Assembly: GCF_020524355.2 (NCBI RefSeq)
Contig: NZ_CP129019.1
Location: 4,710,001 to 4,774,000 of the forward strand
Direction of reading: 5' to 3'
Source: Mesobacillus subterraneus
Lineage (GTDB): Bacteria; Bacillota; Bacilli; Bacillales; Cytobacillaceae
Length of the DNA stretch: 64,000 nt
The notes under the pieces were generated by a model that was given only the letters and a program-made list of their open reading frames with translations, made no database searches and was not told the origin of the DNA. Below are positions 1-7,777 of this stretch, piece by piece (within the stretch, counting starts at the first letter, position 1; every line of letters starts with the position of its first letter). The translations under genes were made by a program, and so were the position numbers.

Positions 1-168
1 GAATCAAAATATGAAATCATTCCGATGATCTACCGAGTGTCCGGAAGCTTTATTGAGGCACAGCCAAAACTCAAGGAATATGGATTAAGAATCAATCCAA
101 TGAAAGCCGGTGCGGAGACGATTCTCGATATTTTAAACAGAGTCATCCCGGCAGCTCAGCAGGAATGA
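1..168 (+). CDS. yhfS: YhfS-like PLP-dependent enzyme, C-terminal end (partial)
   Basis: The reading frame is open from the left edge to a TGA at 166-168, giving 55 residues. The stretch with ESKYEIIPMIYRVSGSF and the ending INPMKAGAETILDILNRV resembles, from memory, the C-terminus of E. coli YhfS, a fold-type I PLP enzyme of the cystathionine-synthase/aminotransferase type. The start lies outside the window. The next gene begins 37 bases downstream on the same strand, and its neighbours are also yhf-type genes, which supports the call. The substrate of YhfS is unknown. Confidence is limited by the short length. Confidence 0.6.
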   Translation, partial: ESKYEIIPMIYRVSGSFIEAQPKLKEYGLRINPMKAGAETILDILNRVIPAAQQE

Positions 169-205
169 CCGACAGCAAGAATTCCCAAGTAAAGGGGGTA
201 GCTTC

Positions 206-1366
206 ATGTTTTTAGATGTGACAAAAAGAAGGAATCCAAAGCTGATCCAAACTGGTGTGACATTGCATCAAAGCGGAAAAATTCCGCCGAATACGTATGT
301 GATTGACATGGACATTTTACAGGAAAACGTCCGGCTGCTTGCTGAATCCGCCAGAACTCATGGAATCCAGCTCTACTTTATGAGCAAGCAGCTCGGCAGG
401 CTGCCGGAAATCGGCTTGAAGATTGCAGAAAATGGCATTGAAAAGGCAGTGGCAGTCGAATTTGATGAAGGAAAAAGGCTGCATGAGGCGGGGATAAAAA
501 TTGGCAATATCTGCCATCTCGTCCAGCCGGGTAAACACCAGTGGGCAGAGGTTTTGTCCTGGAATCCAGAGGTAGTAACGGTATTTTCTGTGGAGAGGGC
601 CCGTCAAGTCTCAAACGAAGCAGTAAAACGGGGGAAAGTCCAGGATATCCTCCTTAAGGTGTTTGGTGACGCGGATGTTATTTATCCAGGGCAAGAGGGG
701 GGCATTCGACTTGCGGAACTGGCTGGTGAGCTCCAAAGGCTTGCTAGTCTTCCGGGAATAAGGATTGCTGGGGTGACGACATTCCCCAACTTTCAGCTAG
801 GTGATAATCATGAAAGTATGGAGCCTACGGAAAATTTTTACACTCTGCTTAAAGCAAAAGAAATTCTTGCACAATGGGGTATTACAGTTGACCAGATGAA
901 TGGTCCGAGTGCTACAAGCTGTGAAACGATTCCATTTTTAGCCGAAAGTGGGGTCACCCATGGCGAGCCAGGACATGCGCTGACAGGAACGACGCCATTG
1001 CATGCGTATCGTGACCTGCCAGAGAAGCCTGCGATCATTTATGTGACAGAAGTTTCTCATGAAGATGAAGATGTATATCATGTCATCGGCGGCGGTTATT
1101 ACGGCCGCTCCAATCTAACAGGTTGCCTGGTAGGAAACAGTGCCGCGGAAATTCTGGAGCAATCAGTGCCTGCCTATGAAGTCTCACCAGAAGCCATCGA
1201 TTATTACGGAAGAATCGGCAAGCCGGATGGCTTTTCTGTCGATATAGGCGATACAGCTATTTTTGCCTTTCGGACCCAGTTGTTTGTGACTCGCGCCCAT
1301 ATTGCGCTTGTGAAAGGGATTCAGACAGGTAGCCCGGAAATCATTCATTTTGAAAGGAAGGGGTAG
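206..1366 (+). CDS. yhfX: YhfX-like PLP-binding alanine racemase-fold protein
   Basis: A 386-residue protein of the YhfX family, PLP enzymes with an alanine-racemase-like N-terminal barrel. The ATG is preceded by a purine-rich site (AAAGGGGG) at good spacing. The segment NTYVIDMDILQENVRLL near residue 30 is the typical start of the barrel. The segment MSKQLGRLPEIGLK follows, where racemases carry the PLP lysine. The C-terminal part holds HVIGGGYYGRSN and a metal- or phosphate-binding-looking GEPGHALTGTTP. It sits two bases upstream of a phosphopentomutase-like gene, so the two are translationally linked. In E. coli the same pair (yhfX, yhfW) lies in an operon with yhfS and a phosphotriesterase-like gene. 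The physiological substrate is unknown. Confidence 0.8.
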   Translation: MFLDVTKRRNPKLIQTGVTLHQSGKIPPNTYVIDMDILQENVRLLAESARTHGIQLYFMSKQLGRLPEIGLKIAENGIEKAVAVEFDEGKRLHEAGIKIGNICHLVQPGKHQWAEVLSWNPEVVTVFSVERARQVSNEAVKRGKVQDILLKVFGDADVIYPGQEGGIRLAELAGELQRLASLPGIRIAGVTTFPNFQLGDNHESMEPTENFYTLLKAKEILAQWGITVDQMNGPSATSCETIPFLAESGVTHGEPGHALTGTTPLHAYRDLPEKPAIIYVTEVSHEDEDVYHVIGGGYYGRSNLTGCLVGNSAAEILEQSVPAYEVSPEAIDYYGRIGKPDGFSVDIGDTAIFAFRTQLFVTRAHIALVKGIQTGSPEIIHFERKG

Positions 1367-1368
1367 CC

Positions 1369-2568
1369 ATGGCAAGATTGATCCTGCTTGTGATTGACAG
1401 CTTTGGAATCGGGGCGATGGAGGATTGCCAGGAGTTCAATCCTGCAGATTGCAGAGCCAATACGTATAAGCATATTAGGGAGAGTGTGCCCAGCTTGAAG
1501 GTTCCAACGATGTATCAGCTAGGACTTGGAGCTCTGGTTGATGGGTTAGAGGCGCCTTTGAACGCATTCGGCCGCTCTGCTCTTGCACATCATGGAGCCG
1601 ATACATATCTAGGACATCAGGAAATCGCCGGCAGCTGCCCGAAGGCCTCAACAAAGAGATTGATGAAAGACATCCATGGAACACTGGCAGAAGCTCTTCG
1701 GAAGGAAGGCCATCATGTATCCTACCCATGGAAGGATCGCCCTGTATTTGTGGTGGATGATGCCTGTGTAGTCGGTGATAACCTGGAGTCAGCGGTTGGC
1801 AATATTATCAATCTTTGTGCGGACTTTAACCTGATGCATTTTGAACAGTTGAAGAAGGTTGGAAGGATTGTCAGGCAGAACGTCGATACAAGCAGGGTCA
1901 TTGCCTTTGGAAGCCCTCGTACCTCACTAGAGCAAATTCTATCGGTGGTCAAGGAAAAGAACCCTGGACAATGGGGAGTCGATGCACCGAAAGCGAAAGT
2001 CTACGGAGAGGGATATGATGTCTACCATATGGGTTATGGAGTCAATATTGACGGACAATTTCCAATGATCGCCGCTAGAGAGGGCCTGAAGGTATATAGA
2101 ATCGGCAAAACGGCAGACGTGCTTCATGGAAGCGGACCAGCTTTCCCTGTCGTCAATACTAAAAAGGTGCTGAACATTCTTGAGGAAACCTTCCAGAAGG
2201 AGGATGGCGACGCAGCATTCCTCGTCAATGTCCAGGAAACAGATTTGGCTGGCCATGCAGAGGACCCCGAGTGGTATGCACAAACCTTGAATGATACCGA
2301 CAGCTGGCTGGAAGGATTCCTTCCGAAGATGGAAGAAAGCGACATGCTCATCATCATGGCCGATCACGGCAATGATCCCACGATTGGCCATTCGAACCAT
2401 ACAAGAGAGTATGTTCCAATCATGATTTACGGAAGGAAAGTAGCACGTGTCAATATAGGGACAAGAACAACGATGGCAGACATTGGCGCCACCATGAGCG
2501 ATTACTTCAATTTGCCGCCAACCGACCAGGGGGACAGTTTTCTTGGACAGATCATGAAGAAGGAATAA
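1369..2568 (+). CDS. yhfW: YhfW-like phosphopentomutase-family metalloenzyme
   Basis: A 399-residue member of the alkaline-phosphatase-superfamily phosphopentomutases, close to YhfW rather than DeoB. The N-terminus LILLVIDSFGIGAMED carries the first metal-binding aspartate. Further family marks are the HQEIAGSCP region in the cap domain, NVQETDLAGHAEDPEWYA, and the C-terminal metal site MADHGNDPTIGHSNHTREY (D, H, H, H ligands). The start overlaps the ribosome binding site at the end of the upstream yhfX-like gene. True DeoB moves phosphate between C1 and C5 of ribose; YhfW's substrate has not been settled as far as I know. A terminator follows about 170 bases downstream. Confidence 0.8.
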   Translation: MARLILLVIDSFGIGAMEDCQEFNPADCRANTYKHIRESVPSLKVPTMYQLGLGALVDGLEAPLNAFGRSALAHHGADTYLGHQEIAGSCPKASTKRLMKDIHGTLAEALRKEGHHVSYPWKDRPVFVVDDACVVGDNLESAVGNIINLCADFNLMHFEQLKKVGRIVRQNVDTSRVIAFGSPRTSLEQILSVVKEKNPGQWGVDAPKAKVYGEGYDVYHMGYGVNIDGQFPMIAAREGLKVYRIGKTADVLHGSGPAFPVVNTKKVLNILEETFQKEDGDAAFLVNVQETDLAGHAEDPEWYAQTLNDTDSWLEGFLPKMEESDMLIIMADHGNDPTIGHSNHTREYVPIMIYGRKVARVNIGTRTTMADIGATMSDYFNLPPTDQGDSFLGQIMKKE

Positions 2569-2741
2569 AACGGTGGTACTAGGATTCCTTTTGCTCTTTT
2601 TGTGTTGCGGAATTATAATCAGTCTTACCGCAAAGTATAAACACGACAACAATAATAGTGCAGACGTCCCGCTCCCAGTGAGAAACAGGAACTTCATTGG
2701 GAGCGGAATAAATTTTGTATCATTTGTCATAATCGCAAAAG

Positions 2742-2781
2742 GCCTGAGCACAATTACATTGGTGCTCAGGCTCTTTCTATT
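2742..2781 (+). terminator. Rho-independent terminator after the yhf operon
   Basis: GCCTGAGCAC at 2742-2751 pairs with GTGCTCAGGC at 2762-2771, followed by TCTTTCTATT. It lies between the + strand yhf genes and the convergent defence pair, just before the end of rloB. A second dyad (CGCTCCCA 2670-2677 with TGGGAGCG 2698-2705) lies upstream but has no T-run. Confidence 0.75.
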
Positions 2782-2793
2782 ATCATCTGGATA

Positions 2794-3432
2794 TTACTTA
2801 TACCACCTGTTTAAGATCTCAACAAGCTTATAAACAGTTGTTGATGGGTTATCATTATATGGGTCTGGTGGATTATAGCTATTTACTAAGCGGGCAGCAT
2901 ATCGAATTGCAAGATTTTGATCTCCGAATTGTTGTAATTTTTGAAAGATAAATGGGTCGTTTTTTTGGTAATCTTCTTGGATATGATGTGAGATTTTATC
3001 ACCATAATCACTTCGGGAGATACCTGTATTTAAATATTCAAAATGAAGAACATACCATAATTCAAAAGCTTCATTTGAATAGGCGACCTTAAAATCTCTT
3101 GCCTCCGCTTTTTGAAGAGCTCCATTAAATCTATAGGCAGGAAAACTATCTCTGTCAAATACACACCAAACCTGGTCGAATATCTTGCCTTTAGCCTTTT
3201 CTGAAGTTTGAATACTTATTGCTTTATCGACTACTGTTAATGGGTCACCTCCGCACCCTTCAATTGTTAGGTTCGTTAATTTAAATCCATGGAAATAATT
3301 TGGTTCAGATTTTGTTCCTTCACAAACAATTAGAATTAAATCCCGATCTTCTCCCTTTTTCCCCGTTTTTCTTCTATAATCTGCAACTTTTCGAGCTGCT
3401 TTTCTTTTTTTAAAAAGATCATCACTCCCCAA
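2794..3432 (-). CDS. rloB: RloB / AbiLii-like Toprim-fold protein
   Basis: A 212-residue RloB-family protein. Residues 32-45 (LILIVCEGTKSEPNY) hold the conserved glutamate of a Toprim-like fold, and WCVFDRDSFP near residue 88 holds the DxD motif. SNEAFELWYVLHFEY near residue 119 is a strong family signature. The start is a TTG at 3432 with a GAGGG site at correct spacing inside the end of the upstream ATPase gene, so the two genes overlap by 11 bases and are translationally coupled. RloB is paired with the AAA ATPase RloA in AbiL-type abortive infection loci and beside restriction systems. The likely role is an effector nuclease triggered by the ATPase, but this is inference from family context. 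Confidence 0.85.
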   Translation of the reverse strand: MGSDDLFKKRKAARKVADYRRKTGKKGEDRDLILIVCEGTKSEPNYFHGFKLTNLTIEGCGGDPLTVVDKAISIQTSEKAKGKIFDQVWCVFDRDSFPAYRFNGALQKAEARDFKVAYSNEAFELWYVLHFEYLNTGISRSDYGDKISHHIQEDYQKNDPFIFQKLQQFGDQNLAIRYAARLVNSYNPPDPYNDNPSTTVYKLVEILNRWYK

Positions 3433-4720
3433 TATCTACACCCTCTTTATCATTCTTAATAAACTGGAAGGTGCCAATATACGGAATGGACCCATATTTG
3501 CCAAGTAAGTAGTCTTTTTCATAAGAGGCGTCATTTCGAACTTTGTAATCAACAAGAGAATATAAATCAGTAGCCCCATATTGGTCTTTTTCAGTAAACC
3601 AAATTTGGTCTCTTCTAAACGTATCCTTACTTAGAAGGTTAGTATCATGAGAATTAAAAATTAATTGAGCGTTTTTGTTGTTATACTCTTTGGAATTAAA
3701 TAACTGAATAATAAACTTGGTTAAAAGAGGATGTAACTTGGCATCCAGTTCATCAACAACCAAAACTTTCGAGTTCTTAAGAGAGTCAATGATAGGACCT
3801 AATAATGAAATTAGTTTTCTCGTGCCTTCGGATTCATGCTGAAATAACAGAAACTTCTCAAACCCAATAAATCTATTATCTTCATCAAATTTTTTATGCA
3901 AGGTATTTAAGCTTAATTTGTTTACCTTGATTTCTGAACTATCATGCATACTGGAAAGTTTTTTTAGTAATTCCTCAATAGGTTTGGGAAGTTCATTATC
4001 CTCATCTTCAATTTCAATATCTTCAATTCCTAAATTGGCAACTTTCATTAAATCAAGAAGTTCATCTTTGAAGGAAGCTTTTTTCAATTGTTGTCTAGTA
4101 TAAGAGAAATGATCGTCTTGCAGACCAGAAATGACATTTAATTTCCCAAACCATTTCATAATTTGAGTGGAGATTTCCCCTTTGAAATTTGCTACTACTG
4201 ACAAGAAAAGAGCGTTATTTCTTGTCCTGATATCTAGACCCTCTCCTTCCTTAAAATTTTTATCAATGTCAAAATGCTCACCGTTTCTTTGAAATAATTC
4301 ATATTCTTTATCTTTCTTAGGGGTATAAAATAACCATTCACTTTTAACTTCTTTATAATCGAGCTCAAAGCCATATCTGTACATAACTTCATTATGAATA
4401 AAGACAACTTCAAAAAAACTGGGCTCATCAATTGATTTAGTGCTCAAACGAAAACTTTCTACACCAGCAATTTCTTCATCAACTTGACCTTCTTTTGAAG
4501 AGTTCCTAATAAACCGTGCCATGAAGCGCAATGCTTGGAAAACATTGCTTTTTCCGCTAGCATTAGCACCGTAAATAACTGCACTCTTCAATAACCGTAA
4601 ATTCTTGTTCGTTTGAAATACATTTGTCTCTTTATGCTCCCTAATAGTTGTTGCTACCATACTTAATGTAGCCACATCACGGATAGACAGGAAATTCCCG
4701 ACACTAAATTGCACTAACAT
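3422..4720 (-). CDS. rloA: RloA / AbiLi-like AAA ATPase
   Basis: A 432-residue ABC-type AAA ATPase (AAA15 family). The Walker A GANASGKSN lies close to the N-terminus, within an AAA15-type opening LVQFSVGNFLSIRDV. LVVDELDAKLHPLL is the Walker B with the signature-type glutamate, and FNSHDTNLLS is the switch histidine. The central part is the helical insert typical of these proteins. ATG at 4720 was chosen because GGAGG sits eight bases upstream; a GTG nine bases further out is less well placed. With the overlapping RloB it forms a two-gene AbiL-like phage-defence operon that stands alone here, with no restriction genes nearby. Family knowledge says such pairs act by abortive infection. Confidence 0.85.
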   Translation of the reverse strand: MLVQFSVGNFLSIRDVATLSMVATTIREHKETNVFQTNKNLRLLKSAVIYGANASGKSNVFQALRFMARFIRNSSKEGQVDEEIAGVESFRLSTKSIDEPSFFEVVFIHNEVMYRYGFELDYKEVKSEWLFYTPKKDKEYELFQRNGEHFDIDKNFKEGEGLDIRTRNNALFLSVVANFKGEISTQIMKWFGKLNVISGLQDDHFSYTRQQLKKASFKDELLDLMKVANLGIEDIEIEDEDNELPKPIEELLKKLSSMHDSSEIKVNKLSLNTLHKKFDEDNRFIGFEKFLLFQHESEGTRKLISLLGPIIDSLKNSKVLVVDELDAKLHPLLTKFIIQLFNSKEYNNKNAQLIFNSHDTNLLSKDTFRRDQIWFTEKDQYGATDLYSLVDYKVRNDASYEKDYLLGKYGSIPYIGTFQFIKNDKEGVDIGE

Positions 4721-4744
4721 ATTGAACACCTCCGCCTTTTTCTC

Positions 4745-4768
4745 ATTATATAATTAATATTATATAAT
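4745..4768 (-). promoter_or_regulatory. Twin palindromic AT boxes upstream of rloAB
   Basis: The 10-base self-palindrome ATTATATAAT occurs twice (4745-4754 and 4759-4768), separated by TAAT, 25 bases upstream of the rloA start codon. Each copy contains a TATAAT -10-like hexamer on the minus strand. The region is a plausible promoter or operator for the defence operon. No regulator is encoded next to it. Confidence 0.45.
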
Positions 4769-4853
4769 TTAACCATAAAAATGTTAACATATTACGATTT
4801 TTTCTCAAAATAACAAAATAAATAGGCAGAGGGATGCAAGCGACATTGAACGA

Positions 4854-4907
4854 CATGGGTACGTACATTTTACTGCTATCGTGTTATGAAATTTGTTAGA
4901 AAATGGG
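4854..4907 (+). repeat. Dispersed intergenic repeat, copy A
   Basis: The stretch beginning CATGGGTACGTACATTTTAC and ending GTTAGAAAATGG is recognisably the same sequence as 8893-8944 (CATGGGGACGTACCTTTTGC ... TTCGAAAGATGG). Both lie in gene-free DNA. The remaining sequence from 4769 to about 5110 shows nothing I recognise. Confidence 0.5.
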
Positions 4908-5109
4908 TGAATTCTGCGTTTCCCTGGATGTCTGACGGTCAGGTTGTGCGGTTTTGAGGTATTATTAATTCCTTACCTTGAAAAACCATGGGTATGACCA
5001 AATTAAACCGTTCCGTTTTGAGGTGTAATCCACATTAATGGCATTGAAAATAGAGTGTAAACTGACAATAGTTTTTGTTAGTTTACATTAATTCTCAACT
5101 GTTTCTCTT

Positions 5110-5525
5110 CCATATCAATATTGCCAAATCATCTACTGCAGCAGATGAAGATAGCGTACAAGCAAGACTTCAAGCGAGTCAGAATGATATGAACTAAACA
5201 AACGAATTGATGTACATCGTGAAAGAAGAAGTTGAAACCGTTTAGGGAATTGTCTCACATACGCAAAAGAGTTTTGAATTAATTTTAAACTCCGTGAAGG
5301 ACTTGGATGGAAATGGATGAGGTCTCTGCCACTGCCACTGCCCAGCAGATGTCAGGCAAGCAGCCAGCTGTTCTTCAGAGGATGCCGCTACGCTTTGGCT
5401 ATGAAGGGCAGACTCACTTGATATATTCCCTACCCAAAGGGAAGAAATCACCGCTTCATCACAAAATCTATCCGATATGGCAGTGACCTGAAGGAAACAG
5501 TGAGTCGATTCAGGGTTTATTGATC
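5110..5525 (+). pseudogene. Remnant of a methyl-accepting chemotaxis protein signalling domain
   Basis: The + strand reads, with stops, NIAKSSTAADEDSVQARLQ, then TNELMYIVKEEVETV, then SFELILNSVKDLDG and ATAQQMS, which follow the order of the cytoplasmic hairpin of Bacillus chemoreceptors. The last part EEITASSQNLSDMA and, after a one-base shift, LKETVSRFRV match the usual receptor C-terminus. The missing piece between these, NISSESALHSQSVAASSEEQ, is present on the minus strand at about 5359-5448. The fragment therefore carries an internal inversion of roughly 90 bases as well as in-frame stops (TAA near 5197, TAG near 5243). No N-terminal sensor part is left. Confidence 0.75.
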
Positions 5526-5658
5526 AGAGGCATGATGACTCTTGTAATGGAATAAAATAAATTTGGAGATCTTTCAATCCAATCTTTTATTTAATGGCTG
5601 ACGAAACTAAAATTATAATATAAGCAATGGGGACTTCGTGAAATTTTTAGTAAGTCTA

Positions 5659-5826
5659 TCACTCTATCTTTTGAATGAAGTCACAGGTTTTGCAGGAACG
5701 TCCTATCGTTTTTTTAGTCTTTGGATGCATGTAATAAGTTTCGTAATGGTTACAAATAGAACATTCTATTTCTTCTATAATCTCTCTTTCGCCCAACCAT
5801 ATATTCAATAAATCCTCAAACCTCAT
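5659..5826 (-). CDS. Small zinc-ribbon protein (55 aa)
   Basis: An uninterrupted frame of 55 codons starts with ATG at 5826 behind a very strong GGGGGAG ribosome site. The protein begins MRFEDLLNIWLGEREIIEE and contains IECSICNHYETYY and GRSCKTCDFI, two CxxC knuckles about 24 residues apart that would bind one zinc ion. No family name is recalled. The good ribosome site and paired cysteines argue for a real gene. It is on the same strand as the coiled-coil genes but in its own stretch of DNA. Function unknown; nucleic-acid or protein binding is possible. Confidence 0.6.
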   Translation of the reverse strand: MRFEDLLNIWLGEREIIEEIECSICNHYETYYMHPKTKKTIGRSCKTCDFIQKIE

Positions 5827-5903
5827 GCTACTCCCCCAAGCCTTTTTATGGATGATAACAGAAGCGAACTGCCCATCTTAGAAAAATGACGCAAACCTAT
5901 GCT

Positions 5904-6407
5904 CTACTTTCCACTATCACCAGTGTTTTCGCCTCCTCCGGTGTGTACAATAATTTCCTGCGATTCGTCATTGTTATCATCAGAAATAACAGGATCTTCA
6001 GTTGTTTCCAGAGGTGCTTCGCTCTCTTCGGTTGTTTGATGTATTTCTTGTTCTGTATGTATTTCCGATTCTTCAGTGTATGCTCCCGAACTTTTTTCGA
6101 CGGTCTGGTTTTCTATTTGTTGTTTCTCCAGCCTGGCTAATTTATCATTGGCTTCATTAAGTTGCTGGTTAAGCCTATCCAGTTTTTCTTTTAGAAGAGA
6201 AAGATCCTTGTTTTTCTGCTGCAGCAATTCATTGGCCATCTCTATCTTAGTAGCGGCTTCATCATTCAACAAAGTAGCTTTGAGTGTGACTGTATCAATG
6301 TTTGATTTGATGGTATCCATGTATTGGCCGCCGGTGTACCCTACTGCCGTTGTGACAATAGAGGCAGATAACATTGTGGATAAGATTTTTCCTGAAATAG
6401 TCCCCAT
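5904..6407 (-). CDS. Membrane-anchored coiled-coil protein, paralogue of the next gene upstream
   Basis: A 167-residue protein not assigned to a family. It starts MGTISGKILSTMLSASIVTT, a short hydrophobic N-terminal segment ending at YTGGQYMD. A predicted coiled coil follows from about residue 40 to 100, rich in K, E, L and N. The C-terminal tail is acidic and low in complexity, with EESE and TTED patches and a GGGEN end. The N-terminal half matches the protein encoded at 6481-7137 (shared MG-ISGK-L, YTGGQY, NDEA-TK). ATG at 6407 has a GAGAGG site. It lies downstream of the paralogue, separated by a terminator, so it is probably expressed by read-through or its own promoter. Confidence 0.7.
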   Translation of the reverse strand: MGTISGKILSTMLSASIVTTAVGYTGGQYMDTIKSNIDTVTLKATLLNDEAATKIEMANELLQQKNKDLSLLKEKLDRLNQQLNEANDKLARLEKQQIENQTVEKSSGAYTEESEIHTEQEIHQTTEESEAPLETTEDPVISDDNNDESQEIIVHTGGGENTGDSGK

Positions 6408-6433
6408 GCTGGATCGAGCTCCTCTCCATATAA

Positions 6434-6466
6434 TTGAAAAAATAAAGGGGAAAGCTTTCCCCTTTA
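6434..6466 (-). terminator. Terminator between the two coiled-coil genes
   Basis: The perfect dyad AAAGGGGAAAGCTTTCCCCTTT occupies 6444-6465. On the minus strand it is followed by ATTTTTTC. It closes the 6481-7137 gene. Confidence 0.75.
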
Positions 6467-6480
6467 TTTAGTGTATAAGA

Positions 6481-7137
6481 TCAGTCCGTTTTCTTTTTTG
6501 TAATAGTTGTTACTCCTCCATTTGGAGTATCTAGATTATAAATGAAAGTATCAGCACCAGACTTGTTAGCTACATAAATTACGTCTCCTGCTGGTACAGT
6601 AAAGGCCTCGCCATTGTGAGTACCTGTAATGGCGACTCCGTTTTTATTCACGACTTTGTACTTTTTCTCAATTGTTTGGCTGCTGACTAGGGAGATTACT
6701 AGCTCATTTCCTTTAACTACAGAGTCACTATCTGCGATTCCCCCAAGGTCAGGTAAACTGTTTACAGTTGCAACAGCAGCCGCACTGTACGTATTAAGAG
6801 CAGTCATATCAGCATTTGCTTCTTGTAGGTCTGCATCTTTTGCATCCAACCCTGCTTGTCCTTCAGTAATTTCTAAGTTGGCTTTCTCAAGCTCATCTTC
6901 TAGAGCATCATAACCCGCTTCCAAGCGATCGATTTCAGCATTTTTTTGATTAACAAATTCGTTGGCGATTTGTGCTTTCGTATATGCTTCATCGTGCATT
7001 AGTGCTGCTTTCTCTTTTACTGCGTCAATATTTGCTTTGATATCATCAAGATATTGACCTCCTGTGTAAGCAACCCCAGATACAGTAAGTGCCCCTGCTG
7101 TTAGTCCTGCTAATAACTTTCCTGAAATAAAACCCAT
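6481..7137 (-). CDS. Membrane-anchored coiled-coil protein with C-terminal beta domain
   Basis: A 218-residue protein of unknown family. MGFISGKLLAGLTAGALTVS is a short N-terminal membrane or export segment, followed by YTGGQYLDDIKANID. A coiled coil runs from about residue 35 to 110 (QKNAEIDRLEAGYDALEDEL and similar heptads). The C-terminal 80 residues look like a compact beta domain (ELVISLVSSQTIEKKYKVV, GEAFTVPAGDVIYVANKSG). The neighbouring 5904-6407 gene shares only the N-terminal half. The ATG has a strong GAGGAGG site, and the upstream DNA carries several GTTCTTT boxes. It may be a phage- or plasmid-type structural or membrane-organising protein, but nothing in the sequence settles that. 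Confidence 0.7.
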   Translation of the reverse strand: MGFISGKLLAGLTAGALTVSGVAYTGGQYLDDIKANIDAVKEKAALMHDEAYTKAQIANEFVNQKNAEIDRLEAGYDALEDELEKANLEITEGQAGLDAKDADLQEANADMTALNTYSAAAVATVNSLPDLGGIADSDSVVKGNELVISLVSSQTIEKKYKVVNKNGVAITGTHNGEAFTVPAGDVIYVANKSGADTFIYNLDTPNGGVTTITKKKTD

Positions 7138-7201
7138 TTTATTTCCTCCTCAAAATCCATTTTTTTAAGAGTATGTAAATCTCTTGCAATTTAAATTATA
7201 T

Positions 7202-7338
7202 GTTCTTTAAAAAGAACAGACAACTAGTAATATTGTTCATTTTCGTTCTTTTTTAAGCATATTTCACCATTTTACTAGTTAATACTCATTATTTCTTACT
7301 TTTTCGTTCTTTTAAATGAATTTTATTGTTCTTAATAT
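7202..7338 (-). promoter_or_regulatory. Cluster of GTTCTT boxes upstream of the coiled-coil genes
   Basis: The AT-rich upstream region has GTTCTTT/AAAGAAC as a near-palindrome at 7203-7218, TTTTCGTTCTTTT twice (about 7232 and 7301) and GTTCTT again near 7330. The spacing and repetition suggest operator sites for an unidentified regulator. No -35/-10 pair is certain. Confidence 0.35.
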
Positions 7339-7404
7339 AAAAATGAGAGATTTTAATCTAATTGGTTAGTGGAGATGAATAATAGCATGACTTTACCGTT
7401 CAAA

Positions 7405-7436
7405 ATAAAAAAAAGCACCTGAATTTTATCAGGTGC
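7405..7436 (-). terminator. Terminator of the small membrane protein gene
   Basis: GCACCTG (7415-7421) pairs with CAGGTGC (7430-7436). The A-rich run at 7405-7414 is the U-tract on the minus strand. It lies eight bases past the stop of the 46-residue gene. Confidence 0.8.
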
Positions 7437-7443
7437 TCAATCG

Positions 7444-7584
7444 TTATAATTGGTTGGTGGCTATCGTAACGATGGCACTCAACAATACAGAAAGAAGAAT
7501 GAAAGTCCCGTACATGATGATTTGCTTTCTTCGTTTCCTTTGCTGTTTTGCTTCAGGTGTAAGCCATTGATATTCTGTAGACAT
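7444..7584 (-). CDS. Small single-span membrane protein (46 aa)
   Basis: ATG at 7584 follows AAGGAGAT at ideal spacing; the longer upstream extension has no such site and was rejected. The protein starts MSTEYQWLTPEAKQQRKRRK, a polar, strongly basic N-terminal part. One transmembrane helix follows (IIMYGTFILLSVLLSAIVTI) and the end is ATNQL. The basic cluster before the helix suggests the N-terminus faces the cytoplasm. A terminator follows directly. No function is known. Confidence 0.7.
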   Translation of the reverse strand: MSTEYQWLTPEAKQQRKRRKQIIMYGTFILLSVLLSAIVTIATNQL

Positions 7585-7777
7585 CAAATAATCTCCTTCA
7601 TTTATTTTGATGGCAGCTGGCAGGCTTTGTCGATGACAGAGGCCCCTGTAGCTTTGCGTCATTACTTTTCAGTAATTTTGCCCAAAAATAGTATAATAAT
7701 AGATTGAAATAACACCATAGGTAATCCACCCCTAATAATTTACAGAAAAAGGAATATCCCTTTAAACCAAAGTCAAT

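Noticed and set aside
2573..2833. An 86-codon + strand frame with a hydrophobic start after yhfW
   Set aside because: It reads through a strong terminator hairpin and into the 3' end of the opposite rloB gene, starts with GTG and has no family resemblance. Most likely chance.
5886..6471. Hydrophobic, cysteine- and serine-rich + strand frames
   Set aside because: They are antisense shadows of the coiled-coil gene at 5904-6407.
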